From contig DATHGT010000197.1 in assembly GCA_035317605.1 (NCBI GenBank), positions 5,379-69,378 on the forward strand: DNA of 64,000 bases, read 5' to 3'. The position numbers were made by a program, and so were the translations under genes. Position 1 is the first letter of the stretch. Each line of letters opens with the position of its first letter. This document shows positions 29,129 through 36,742 of the stretch, in pieces. Under the pieces are notes generated by a model that was not told where the DNA came from, did not search any database, and saw only the letters and a program-made list of their open reading frames with translations. The stretch comes from DATHGT01 sp035317605. GTDB taxonomy: Bacteria; Methylomirabilota; Methylomirabilia; Rokubacteriales; CSP1-6.

Positions 29129-29608
29129 TCAGAACCCGAGCCAGGTTTCGAGGGGGCCCTTGGGCATCGGCACCAGGAACCAGCGCTCGAAGACGATGAA
29201 CGTCACCACGGGCACGAGCACGGCGAGCGCGATCACCGCGCGCCAGTCGTGCCGCCCGACCCACCGCATGTAGAACGCGAGGTAGATCGCCCCCGAAACG
29301 TAGAGGCCCAGACCCCAGGGCAATCCGGGCGGAGCGATCAGCAGCACGAAGGCGGCCATGGGCAGCACGACCTGAAGGACCGGGCGAAGCTGCTCGCGCG
29401 TCACGAAGCTCTGGATCGCGCTCCGGCGCAGCGCCTGAATGAGCACCCCCACTGAGGCGAGGAGGAGGAGCACGGCCAGCCAGAACGGAAAGAATCCGCT
29501 GCGCGGCCCGTCCGGGCCCCAGCCTACGCCGAGCCGGAGGGCGTCCCAGAGCACGAGACCCCCGAACAGCATCAGCACCACGGCGGTGGCGAGATCGGCG
29601 AGGCGCAT
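29129..29608 (-). CDS. tctB: Tripartite tricarboxylate transporter small membrane subunit TctB
   Basis: 159 aa with four hydrophobic helices (LATAVVLMLFGGLVLWDA, FFPFWLAVLLLLASVGVLI, VVLPMAAFVLLIAPPGLP, VIALAVLVPVVTFIVFE) and the GPRSGFFPFWLAVLLLL segment typical of TctB. ATG 29608 directly abuts the tctC stop. Confidence 0.93.
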   Translation of the reverse strand: MRLADLATAVVLMLFGGLVLWDALRLGVGWGPDGPRSGFFPFWLAVLLLLASVGVLIQALRRSAIQSFVTREQLRPVLQVVLPMAAFVLLIAPPGLPWGLGLYVSGAIYLAFYMRWVGRHDWRAVIALAVLVPVVTFIVFERWFLVPMPKGPLETWLGF

Positions 29609-30625
29609 CTATTTCTTGAGCAAGCCGCCCTTCGCCATCAGATCGCGGTGCAGCGCCTCCGCTTCCTCTACCCACTTCACGTACTCGGCCCCGCTGGCGA
29701 AGGCCGGCTTCAGCGCGCCCTGCTTGAGGTAGTCCTTGAACTCCGCGGTGTCGTACACCTTCTTGAGGAAGCCGACGTACCAGTCGACGGCCTCTTTGTT
29801 CATGCCGGGAGCGCCGAAGATCCCGCGCAGCATCAGATACTGGATGTCGATCCCGAGCGCCTCTTTGACGGTCGGGATGTCCTTCCACTCCGGATCCGGG
29901 ATGCGGGCGCCGTCGAACAGCGCGAGCGGCCGGACGCGGCCGGCCTTCCAGTGGCTCACGCACTCGATCGGGTTGTTGACGGTCGAATCCACGTGCTTGC
30001 CCACCAGGTTGACGCAGACCTCGCCACCGCCCTTGAACGGCACGTAGGTGAACTTGACATTGAGCGCATGGTCGAGCTGGACCGTGATGATCTGGTCTTC
30101 CTGAGCCGAGCCGGTGCCACCCATGATGCACTGCCCACCCTGGCGGTCCTTGCACTGCTTGGCGGTCACGGCGGCCAGGTATTCCTTCGCGGTCTTGTAC
30201 GGCGTCTCCGCGTTGACCCAGAGAATGAACTGGTCGAGCGCGAGCCGCGCGACCGGAGTGAAGTCCTTCCAGCTGAAGGGAAGCCCGGTGGCGAGCGGCG
30301 TGGTGAAGAGATTCGACAGCGTGATGATGATCGAATAGTTCCGATCATCACCCTTCTTTTCCTTCACGTGCAGAAAGCCCTCGCCACCCGCGCCACCTGA
30401 CTTGTTGATCACGATCAGGGGCCGGGGCGAGAGCTTGTGCTTCTCGGCGATGCCGGCGATGAGGCGGGCCATCTGGTCGGCGCCCCCACCGGTGCCGGCG
30501 GGAATCACGAACTCGATGGGTTTGGTCGGCTCCCACGCGACGGCGGCTGCGCCAACGCCACCGACGAAGACCAGGGCCAGCGATGCCACGATCGACCACA
30601 CGGCGAGACGAAGAGTCCGTTTCAT
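29609..30625 (-). CDS. tctC: Tripartite tricarboxylate transporter solute-binding protein TctC
   Basis: Periplasmic binding protein, 338 aa, with a Sec signal peptide (cleavage near AAAVA, residues 26-31). It has the Bug/TctC pattern PIEFVIPAGTGGGADQMAR and PLIVINKSGGAGG, then FKGGGEVCVNLVGKHVDSTVNNP. Three cysteines (KQC, GQC, EVC) are more than usual. The ligand is not predictable, but the gene order tctC-tctB-tctA-terC-gntR suggests one operon for organic acid uptake. Confidence 0.94.
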   Translation of the reverse strand: MKRTLRLAVWSIVASLALVFVGGVGAAAVAWEPTKPIEFVIPAGTGGGADQMARLIAGIAEKHKLSPRPLIVINKSGGAGGEGFLHVKEKKGDDRNYSIIITLSNLFTTPLATGLPFSWKDFTPVARLALDQFILWVNAETPYKTAKEYLAAVTAKQCKDRQGGQCIMGGTGSAQEDQIITVQLDHALNVKFTYVPFKGGGEVCVNLVGKHVDSTVNNPIECVSHWKAGRVRPLALFDGARIPDPEWKDIPTVKEALGIDIQYLMLRGIFGAPGMNKEAVDWYVGFLKKVYDTAEFKDYLKQGALKPAFASGAEYVKWVEEAEALHRDLMAKGGLLKK

Positions 30626-30669
30626 CTCAACGCCCTCCCCTTCGAGGCTTGCGGGCTCACCAAACATGG

Positions 30670-30701
30670 AAAAGGCCGGGCGCCCGCCCGGGCACCCGGC
30701 C
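30670..30701 (-). terminator. Intrinsic terminator after the oxidoreductase operon
   Basis: On the minus strand GGCCGGG and CCCGGCC (30674-30680 with 30695-30701) plus an inner GCCC/GGGC make a near-continuous stem, followed by TTTT. It lies 39 bp after the porB-like stop, separating that operon from tctCBA. The rest of the 114-bp gap holds the tctC ribosome-binding site. Confidence 0.7.
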
Positions 30702-30739
30702 CCTTCGACTCAGGTCACGTGTCCGAAACCGCCCCCGCG

Positions 30740-31771
30740 TTACTGCGTGCCGAGAGCGGTCTTCGCGGCGTCGAGTCGCTTGAACGGCACGACCGCCGGA
30801 ATCTCCCACGTGTTCCACATCTCGTCGACCTTGGCCTGGAAGTGTCCGAGGTCCTCCTCGGTGAAGTGCGCGAACCGTCCCTGCTTGAGCAGGTACTCGC
30901 GGACCGGCTTGCGCGGACGACCCTCGACGAGGGCCTTGGTCTTGCCGTAGTACTTCACCACGCCGTCTTCGACCTCGTACAGCGGGAAGATGCCGGTCTC
31001 GATGGCGAGCTCGCCCAACTCGTGCGAGAGCATCGGGTCGTAGTCCCAGCCCTTGGGGCACGGATCGAGCGAGTGGATGAATGTCGGGCCGCCGATCGCG
31101 AGCGCCCGGCGGACCTTGTTCATCATCTCGACCGCGTACGACCCGCAGACGGTGGCCACGTACCGGCACTCCGGGTGCCCGGCCGCCATCATGCCCGCCA
31201 TGTTCTTCTTCCAGCGCTTGTGCATGATGCGGTGGACGCTGCCGGGCGGGCTGAATGTCGTATTCGCGCCATACGGCGTCGATCCCGACAGCTGGATGTC
31301 GGTGTTGGCGTACGACTCGTTGTCGTACATCAGGATGAGGGAGTTGTACTCCTTGTGGGTCAGCGTCGCGGAAATCGCGCCGAGCCCCATGTCGGCCCCC
31401 CCGCCGTCTCCGCAGAACGCGATGACGTTGATCGGCTCCGCTTTCATCTTCCCTTTCGCCATCAACGCCTTGAGGCCGGCGGCGGTTCCCAGCGCGGCGG
31501 AACCCGACGAGCCGAGCTGGGTGTGCATCCACGGCACCACCCAGGGCGTGGTGTAGTACGTGGTGTTCGCCACGTACATGCAGCCGGTGGAGCCCAGCAC
31601 GATCGTGCGGGGACCGGCCGCCTTTACCATCAGCTTCATGATGAGGGCCGACTCGCAGCCCTGGCACGTGCGGTGTCCGGACGTGAAGTACTCCTCGATG
31701 GTCACCCGCTTGATCCCGCGGAAGGCCTCGAGGACCTGGGTCGCGTTGCTGAACGTCGTGGTCTCAGCCAT
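30740..31771 (-). CDS. 2-oxoacid:ferredoxin oxidoreductase beta subunit (candidate oxalate oxidoreductase)
   Basis: 343 aa. This subunit binds thiamine diphosphate through GDGGGADMGLGAISATL...NESYANTD (residues 121-157), and a [4Fe-4S] cluster through C36, C39, C64 and C238 (RTCQGC, STGC, DPCPKG), as in pyruvate:ferredoxin oxidoreductases. It follows the alpha subunit gene by 21 bp. See the alpha subunit for why oxalate rather than pyruvate is proposed; the beta chain alone does not decide. Confidence 0.93.
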   Translation of the reverse strand: MAETTTFSNATQVLEAFRGIKRVTIEEYFTSGHRTCQGCESALIMKLMVKAAGPRTIVLGSTGCMYVANTTYYTTPWVVPWMHTQLGSSGSAALGTAAGLKALMAKGKMKAEPINVIAFCGDGGGADMGLGAISATLTHKEYNSLILMYDNESYANTDIQLSGSTPYGANTTFSPPGSVHRIMHKRWKKNMAGMMAAGHPECRYVATVCGSYAVEMMNKVRRALAIGGPTFIHSLDPCPKGWDYDPMLSHELGELAIETGIFPLYEVEDGVVKYYGKTKALVEGRPRKPVREYLLKQGRFAHFTEEDLGHFQAKVDEMWNTWEIPAVVPFKRLDAAKTALGTQ

Positions 31772-31792
31772 GAGCGTATCTCCTATTGATCC

Positions 31793-33022
31793 TTATTCAC
31801 GAACGCCCAGCCAGTGGGTCTTTGCGTCGGACTTGCCGGCTTTGGCGGCATTGTAGCAGAGGTCCGTCGCGTGATAGACGTCTTCCAGCGTCACCTCACG
31901 GCCGCCCAGGCCGCAGATGAAGCTGAGCAGCGGGGGCCGCTTGTCCGCGTTGTACATGGCCGCGCGGATCTCGGTGGCCACCACGCCGGAGTTGAAGGGC
32001 GAGCCGAACGAGTAGTCGCGGTCGATGACCCCGATGGCCTGGGCCTTCGAGAGCACGTCGACGATCTTTTCGGTGGCGAAGGGCCGGAACCAGCGCAGCC
32101 GCAGGAGGCCGACCTTCTTGCCCTGGGCCCGCATGTTGCGGATGCCGACCTTGATGGGCAGCGAGATCGTCCCCATGCCGACCAGGATGATCTCGGCGTC
32201 CTCGGTCATGTACTCCTCGAACCACGGGTTCTCGGGGCCACGGCCGAACACCTTGCGGAAGTCCGCGTAGGCCTCCTCGATGACGGTCGTGGCCCGCTTC
32301 ATGGCCTCGTCGTTCTGGCGCCGGATCTCGATGACCCAGTCCTCGTTGGCCTGGGGCGCGACCGTGATCGGGTTGTCGGGATGAAGCAGCAGGTCGCCGC
32401 GATCGTACCGGGGCAGGAACTTGTCCACCTTCGACTTGGGCGGCACCATGGTCAGCGCCTGGGAATGGGTCAGGAAGGCGCCGTCGGCCGAGATGGCCAG
32501 GGGCAGCAGCACCCGCCGGTCCTCGGCCACTCGATAGGCGATCAGCGTGGTGTCGATCGCCTCCTGCGAGGTGTCGATCCAGCAGAGCATCCAGCCGAGG
32601 TCACGGACGAAGAGCGCGTCGTTGTGCTCGACCCCGAACGCGCCGGGATCGTCGAGGGCCCGGTTCCCGACCAGGCACACCATCGGCACCCGCAGCGGCG
32701 GGGTCACGACCAGGCACTCCATCGCGTACGCCCAGCCCACCCCCGACGAGCCGCAGAAGACCCGCGCGCCCACCGTGGAGGCGTGCTTGACGATCTCGAA
32801 CTGGCTGTGCTCGCCCTCGGCCACGATGTACTCGGCCACCAGCTGGCCGTTGGCGATCTTCTTGGCGATGGCCTGGATGACCGTGTCGTAGGGACGGATC
32901 GGATACCCGGTGACCACGTCGATGTCGGCGAGGGTCAGGCCCTCGGCGACCGCTTCGCTGCCCGAGATCAGAAGCTCTTTGTCTTCGGTCTGTGCCGCTG
33001 CCGTCTGCGTCGCGACTGCCAT
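31793..33022 (-). CDS. 2-oxoacid:ferredoxin oxidoreductase alpha subunit with YPIRP motif (candidate oxalate oxidoreductase)
   Basis: 409 aa, ATG 33022 with AAGGAG before it. It contains the pyrimidine-binding TPP domain and the C-terminal transketolase domain. Where pyruvate enzymes read YPITP, this one has GYPIRPYD (R43); a second arginine is R121 in GNRALDDPGAFG, with F129. From memory, Moorella thermoacetica oxalate oxidoreductase has the same YPIRP change (Arg31) plus Arg109 and Phe117; the constant offset of 12 fits. The extra arginine would hold the second carboxylate of oxalate. Enzyme identity is therefore inferred, not shown. Confidence 0.93.
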   Translation of the reverse strand: MAVATQTAAAQTEDKELLISGSEAVAEGLTLADIDVVTGYPIRPYDTVIQAIAKKIANGQLVAEYIVAEGEHSQFEIVKHASTVGARVFCGSSGVGWAYAMECLVVTPPLRVPMVCLVGNRALDDPGAFGVEHNDALFVRDLGWMLCWIDTSQEAIDTTLIAYRVAEDRRVLLPLAISADGAFLTHSQALTMVPPKSKVDKFLPRYDRGDLLLHPDNPITVAPQANEDWVIEIRRQNDEAMKRATTVIEEAYADFRKVFGRGPENPWFEEYMTEDAEIILVGMGTISLPIKVGIRNMRAQGKKVGLLRLRWFRPFATEKIVDVLSKAQAIGVIDRDYSFGSPFNSGVVATEIRAAMYNADKRPPLLSFICGLGGREVTLEDVYHATDLCYNAAKAGKSDAKTHWLGVRE

Positions 33023-33093
33023 CGTCGTCTCCTTGGATATGTTCGCCTCGCACGGCGGGGCCCCAGCCCCGCGACGTGCTGCGGCTCGCCCTG

Positions 33094-34302
33094 CTAGACC
33101 GTCTTGTGCGCGGCGTTCTCGCCGGGGATGCCCGCGGTGATCTCCACGCCGCCGAGGTCGAGGTCCTGCTTCAGCTCCTCGTCGTACTGGCCGCGGAAGC
33201 GGAAGCCGTGGGAGCGGACCGTCGCCTTCTTGTCGCCGATCTTGCCCAGCATCCACGTCTTGTACGCGGGCTTGTCCGTGCGCCACATCTCCCACTGGCT
33301 CGCGTTGTCGTCGAACTGCGACTCGTTGACCATCGTGATGCAGTTCTCGACGGGGCAGACCGCCTCGCACACCCCGCAGCCGCAGCACGACTCCATGTTG
33401 GCGTCGAAGGTGGCGTCGGGCATGACGTCGAAGCAGGAATCGGGGCACGAGATCCAGCAGAGGTTGCACTTCACGCAGGTGTCGAAGTCGATGACCGGGC
33501 GCATGGTGCGGGTCGTGTACTTCTTGAAGTACGGGTTGCGCTCGGGCACGTACCCCTTGCCCTCTTCCTTGGGCTTGCCCACGGGGATGGCCGGGATGGT
33601 GACGCCTTCCCGCATTTCCCACCACTTGGGCTTCTCGAACGAGTACGGGACCTCGGTGTTGCCCTCGGTCATCTTGATGGCGCGGCTCTCCAGACGGTCG
33701 TACGCCTTGCGGGCGGAGGCGACCTTGAGCTCGGAGCCCCACTCCATCTCGCCGATGGCCTCGCACACGGCGTCCAGGCTCAGGAACGACGGGGCGATCT
33801 TGGCCAGCGCGCCGAGGATGCGCGCTTCGGTGTGGTCTTCCTTGTAGACCCAGAGGCCGGAGAAGGACGCTTTGGCCCGGATGAGGGCCAGCGTGTAGGG
33901 CGCCTCCTTCTTGTGGATGTCGCGCAGCAGCTCGTCGAACGACCGGATCGACGTCATCAGCAGGGTGCCGTTGGGTTGGGTGACCCGGTTGATGGGCTGC
34001 AGACCGTACCAGGCCCATGACTCCACGCCTTTGGAGAGCGTGTCGTCGACGCAGATCGTGACGTCGACCGACTTCGGCTCGTAGCGGGCCATGTTCTGCT
34101 CGAGCTCTTCCTTCGTGTCGGCGACGATCGCGAAGTCCTTGGCGGGGATGCCGTTTCGCTGCGGGCTGTCGCCGTAGCGTCCGAACGCGATGCCCCATCG
34201 CCCGGCCTTCCGTGACGACAGCACGATGCCGCGGACGATACGCGCCGCGAGGTTCTTCTGGAAAATGCCCCGGTAGACGATTTCTGCGGTCAACGCTGCC
34301 AT
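33094..34302 (-). CDS. Fused gamma-delta subunit of a 2-oxoacid:ferredoxin oxidoreductase
   Basis: 402 aa. Residues 1-200 are a gamma domain (GIVLSSRKAGRWGIAFGRYGDSP...); the C-terminal part is a two-cluster ferredoxin (delta) with C276-C279-C282-C286 and C306/C307-C309-C312-C316. Gamma and delta are separate genes in most pyruvate enzymes; a fused gamma-delta chain is the arrangement of Moorella oxalate oxidoreductase. First gene of the three-gene operon, preceded by a promoter and FadR-type operator. The 71-bp gap to the alpha gene contains a short GGGGC palindrome. Confidence 0.93.
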   Translation of the reverse strand: MAALTAEIVYRGIFQKNLAARIVRGIVLSSRKAGRWGIAFGRYGDSPQRNGIPAKDFAIVADTKEELEQNMARYEPKSVDVTICVDDTLSKGVESWAWYGLQPINRVTQPNGTLLMTSIRSFDELLRDIHKKEAPYTLALIRAKASFSGLWVYKEDHTEARILGALAKIAPSFLSLDAVCEAIGEMEWGSELKVASARKAYDRLESRAIKMTEGNTEVPYSFEKPKWWEMREGVTIPAIPVGKPKEEGKGYVPERNPYFKKYTTRTMRPVIDFDTCVKCNLCWISCPDSCFDVMPDATFDANMESCCGCGVCEAVCPVENCITMVNESQFDDNASQWEMWRTDKPAYKTWMLGKIGDKKATVRSHGFRFRGQYDEELKQDLDLGGVEITAGIPGENAAHKTV

Positions 34303-34340
34303 GCGCTCCTCCTGAGCCTGCTGGTCCTGAGCTGGTCCGG

Positions 34341-34351
34341 TGGTCCGACCA
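34341..34351. promoter_or_regulatory. FadR/GntR-type operator before the oxidoreductase operon
   Basis: TGGTCCGACCA is a perfect palindrome matching the FadR-subfamily operator core TNGTNNNACNA (FadR itself prefers TGGTCNGACCA). Two further TGGTCC half-sites lie at 34322 and 34333. It overlaps the predicted transcription start, a repressor position. Confidence 0.6.
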
Positions 34352-34353
34352 GA

Positions 34354-34383
34354 AGAATGCCCTTACACCGTCAGGGCTGTCAA
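34354..34383 (-). promoter_or_regulatory. Candidate promoter of the oxidoreductase operon
   Basis: Perfect TTGACA (34378-34383), 18-nt spacer, CATTCT (34354-34359, weak). The start site would fall near 34347, inside the TGGTCCGACCA palindrome. The -35 overlaps the stop codon of the preceding hydrolase gene. Confidence 0.45.
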
Positions 34384-35168
34384 GCCCTTGCCAGAAACCC
34401 GGTCAGAGCGCCCGTGAACGCCTCGGGCTGCTCGAGGTTCGACAAGTGGGCGGCCGACGGGAGAATCACCAGCTCGCTCCCCTTGATGCGCTCGTTCATC
34501 ACTTTCGACGCGGCCACCGGCGTGCCCTGATCCTCCTCGCCGACGATGATGAAGGTCGGGATCGAGATCGCCGCGATCCGGTCCGTCAGATCGAGCGCCG
34601 AGATCGCGTGACAGCACCCCGCGTAACCGCGCGGCGGCGTCGAACGAATCATGGTCGCGACCTTGTCGACCACGTCCTTGCGCCGCTCGCGGAACGGCGC
34701 GGTGAGCCAGCGCGCCAGCGTCGGCTCGACCAGCGGGTCCATGCCTTGGGTCTCGGCGGTCTTGATGCGATCGGCCCAGAGCGGCCTGGCCTCGGCGGGA
34801 ATGCGGCTCGACGTGTCGCACAGCGAGAGGCTCGCGAACAGCTCCGGGTGCTTCAGCGCGAGGGTCTGGCCGATCATGCCGCCCATCGACAGGCCGACCC
34901 AGTGCGTCCGGGAAATGCCGAGCGCCTGGAGCAGCTGCCGCGCGTCCTCTGCAAGCTGATCAAGGGTGTAAGCCCCGCCCGGCGCCTCGGTGGCGCCATG
35001 ACCGCGCGTCTCGTAGTTGAGTACACGGTAGCGGGCCCGGAGCGCGGCCACCTGCGGGTCCCACATCGACAGATCGGTCGCCAGCGAGTGGCTCAGCGTC
35101 ACGACCGGCGCATTCGCCGGACCTTCCAGCGTGTAGTTCATCTCGATCCCGTTCGCCTTCACCTTCAT
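34380..35168 (-). CDS. Alpha/beta hydrolase, 3-oxoadipate enol-lactonase-like
   Basis: 262 aa with an intact triad: Ser in GLSMGGMIG (near residue 97), Asp in VGEEDQGTP and His in PSAAHLSNLEQPEAF. The overall pattern (ETRGHGATEAPGGAYTLDQLAEDA) is that of PcaD and related hydrolases. It overlaps the pdxT stop as ATGA, so it belongs to the vitamin B6 operon. No other catechol-pathway gene is near; the physiological substrate is unknown. Confidence 0.9.
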   Translation of the reverse strand: MKVKANGIEMNYTLEGPANAPVVTLSHSLATDLSMWDPQVAALRARYRVLNYETRGHGATEAPGGAYTLDQLAEDARQLLQALGISRTHWVGLSMGGMIGQTLALKHPELFASLSLCDTSSRIPAEARPLWADRIKTAETQGMDPLVEPTLARWLTAPFRERRKDVVDKVATMIRSTPPRGYAGCCHAISALDLTDRIAAISIPTFIIVGEEDQGTPVAASKVMNERIKGSELVILPSAAHLSNLEQPEAFTGALTGFLARA

Positions 35169-35806
35169 CTGTTCGTCTCCCTTCTCCGTCTGACCATCTC
35201 GCAAAAATACCGGTGGACGGCCTGCTCGCCGGTCACCTCGGGGTGGAACGTGGCCACGAGCACCGTCCCTTGCCGGGCCATGACGGGATCGTCGCCCTGA
35301 CGCGCGAGCACCTCGACACCCTCGCCGACCCGCCGGATGCGCGGGGCGCGGATGAACATCATCTCGATCGACGCCGGGGCGCCGTCGAGCACGGCGGTGC
35401 CGCTGACCTGGAACGACTCGCGCTGGCGGCCGTACGAATTTCGCTCCACGTCCACGTCGATGAACCCGAGCGAGAACTGGCGGGGGTTCTCGACCTCCCG
35501 CGCGAGCAGGATGAGCCCGGCGCAGGTCCCGAACATGGGTTTGCCCGCGGCGTGGAACTTTTCCAGCGCGGGCACGAAGTGCCACTCGTCGATCAGCTTG
35601 AGCAGGGTCGTGCTCTCCCCGCCGGGCATGACGAGCCCGTCGAGGTCCGCGAGCTGCTCGGGCTTGCGGACCTCGACGGGGTCCACGATCATTGCACCGC
35701 TCGCCTCACCGCCCGACGCGGTTCGGCTCGCACTGCGCCCGCACGCCTTCAGCGTCTTCACGTGGAGCGCGAAGTCACCCTGAAGGGCGAGCACGCCAAT
35801 TTTCAC
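35165..35806 (-). CDS. pdxT: Pyridoxal 5'-phosphate synthase glutaminase subunit PdxT
   Basis: Releases ammonia from glutamine for PdxS. MKIGVLALQGDFALH, the oxyanion block MPGGESTT, nucleophile Cys in GTCAGLILL and the His-Glu pair in ATFHPEVTGE are present. At 213 aa it is slightly long: about 20 residues (roughly 22-41, GRSASRTASGGEASG included) are inserted before VRKPEQLADLDG compared with typical PdxT. It starts two bases after the pdxS stop. Confidence 0.96.
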   Translation of the reverse strand: MKIGVLALQGDFALHVKTLKACGRSASRTASGGEASGAMIVDPVEVRKPEQLADLDGLVMPGGESTTLLKLIDEWHFVPALEKFHAAGKPMFGTCAGLILLAREVENPRQFSLGFIDVDVERNSYGRQRESFQVSGTAVLDGAPASIEMMFIRAPRIRRVGEGVEVLARQGDDPVMARQGTVLVATFHPEVTGEQAVHRYFCEMVRRRRETNR

Positions 35807-35808
35807 TC

Positions 35809-36705
35809 CTACCAGCCTCTGGTTTGCAGCAGCTCGCTTTCCGGGAGCTTGGAGGTCTCGATGCCGGGCATGGCCTCGCCGAGATCCTCGCTGACCTTCA
35901 CCAGCACGTCGGGGTCCTTGTAGTGCGTGGTGGCCTGGACGATGGCCTTCGCGCGCTTGGCCGGATCCTCCGACTTGAAGATGCCCGAGCCCACGAAGAC
36001 CGCCTCGGCGCCGAGCTGCATCATGAGCGCGGCGTCAGCCGGGGTCGCGATGCCTCCCGCGGAGAAGTTGGGCACGGGCAGGCGGCCCGCCTTCGACACC
36101 CAGCGGATCAGGTCGTAGGGCGCGCCGAGGTTCTTGGCCTCGGTCATCAGCTCCTCGGGGCCGAGCGTGGTCAGCCGGCGGATCCCCGAGATCACCGCGC
36201 GCATGTGCCGGACGGCCTCCACGATGTTGCCGGAGCCCGCCTCGCCCTTGGTGCGGATCATCGCGGCGCCCTCGCCGATGCGCCGGAGCGCCTCGCCGAG
36301 ATCGCGGCAGCCGCACACGAACGGGATGCGGAACGCGAACTTGTCGATGTGATAGTGCTCGTCGGCCGGGGTGAGCACCTCGGACTCGTCGATGTAGTCC
36401 ACGCCCAGGGCCTCGAGGATCTGCGCCTCGACGAAGTGGCCGATGCGGGCCTTCGCCATCACCGGGATGGTGACGGCCTTCTGGATCTCCTGGATCTTCC
36501 GCACCGGCGACATCCGCGCGACGCCACCCTGCTTGCGGATGTCCGAGGGCACGCGCTCGAGGGCCATCACCGACGCGGCGCCCGCGTCTTGCGCGATCTT
36601 GGCCTGCTCGGCGTTGGTGACGTCCATGATCACGCCGCCCTTGAGCATCTCGGCCAGACCGATGTGCTTGCGTTCCGCGATCCGCAGCTCGTTCAGCTCA
36701 GTCAT
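35809..36705 (-). CDS. pdxS: Pyridoxal 5'-phosphate synthase subunit PdxS
   Basis: Builds PLP from ribose 5-phosphate, glyceraldehyde 3-phosphate and ammonia. Highly conserved: GGVIMDVTNAEQAKIAQDAGA with the first lysine nearby, ALERVPSDIR, MAKARIGHFVEAQILEALGVDYIDESEVLTPAD (in pieces), RTKGEAGTG-like RTKGEAGSGN and NFSAGGIATPADAALMMQLG. 298 aa, normal. Second gene after the regulator pdxR, 37 bp away. Confidence 0.98.
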   Translation of the reverse strand: MTELNELRIAERKHIGLAEMLKGGVIMDVTNAEQAKIAQDAGAASVMALERVPSDIRKQGGVARMSPVRKIQEIQKAVTIPVMAKARIGHFVEAQILEALGVDYIDESEVLTPADEHYHIDKFAFRIPFVCGCRDLGEALRRIGEGAAMIRTKGEAGSGNIVEAVRHMRAVISGIRRLTTLGPEELMTEAKNLGAPYDLIRWVSKAGRLPVPNFSAGGIATPADAALMMQLGAEAVFVGSGIFKSEDPAKRAKAIVQATTHYKDPDVLVKVSEDLGEAMPGIETSKLPESELLQTRGW

Positions 36706-36742
36706 TGCGTTCTCCTTGTTTGGATTTCGTGCTTCGTCCGCA

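Noticed and set aside
33050..33085. Further member of the palindromic repeat family between the oxidoreductase subunits
   Set aside because: A short GGGGC/GCCCC palindrome exists but lacks the TTGGGGGG...CCCCCCA core; too short to separate from ordinary GC-rich sequence.
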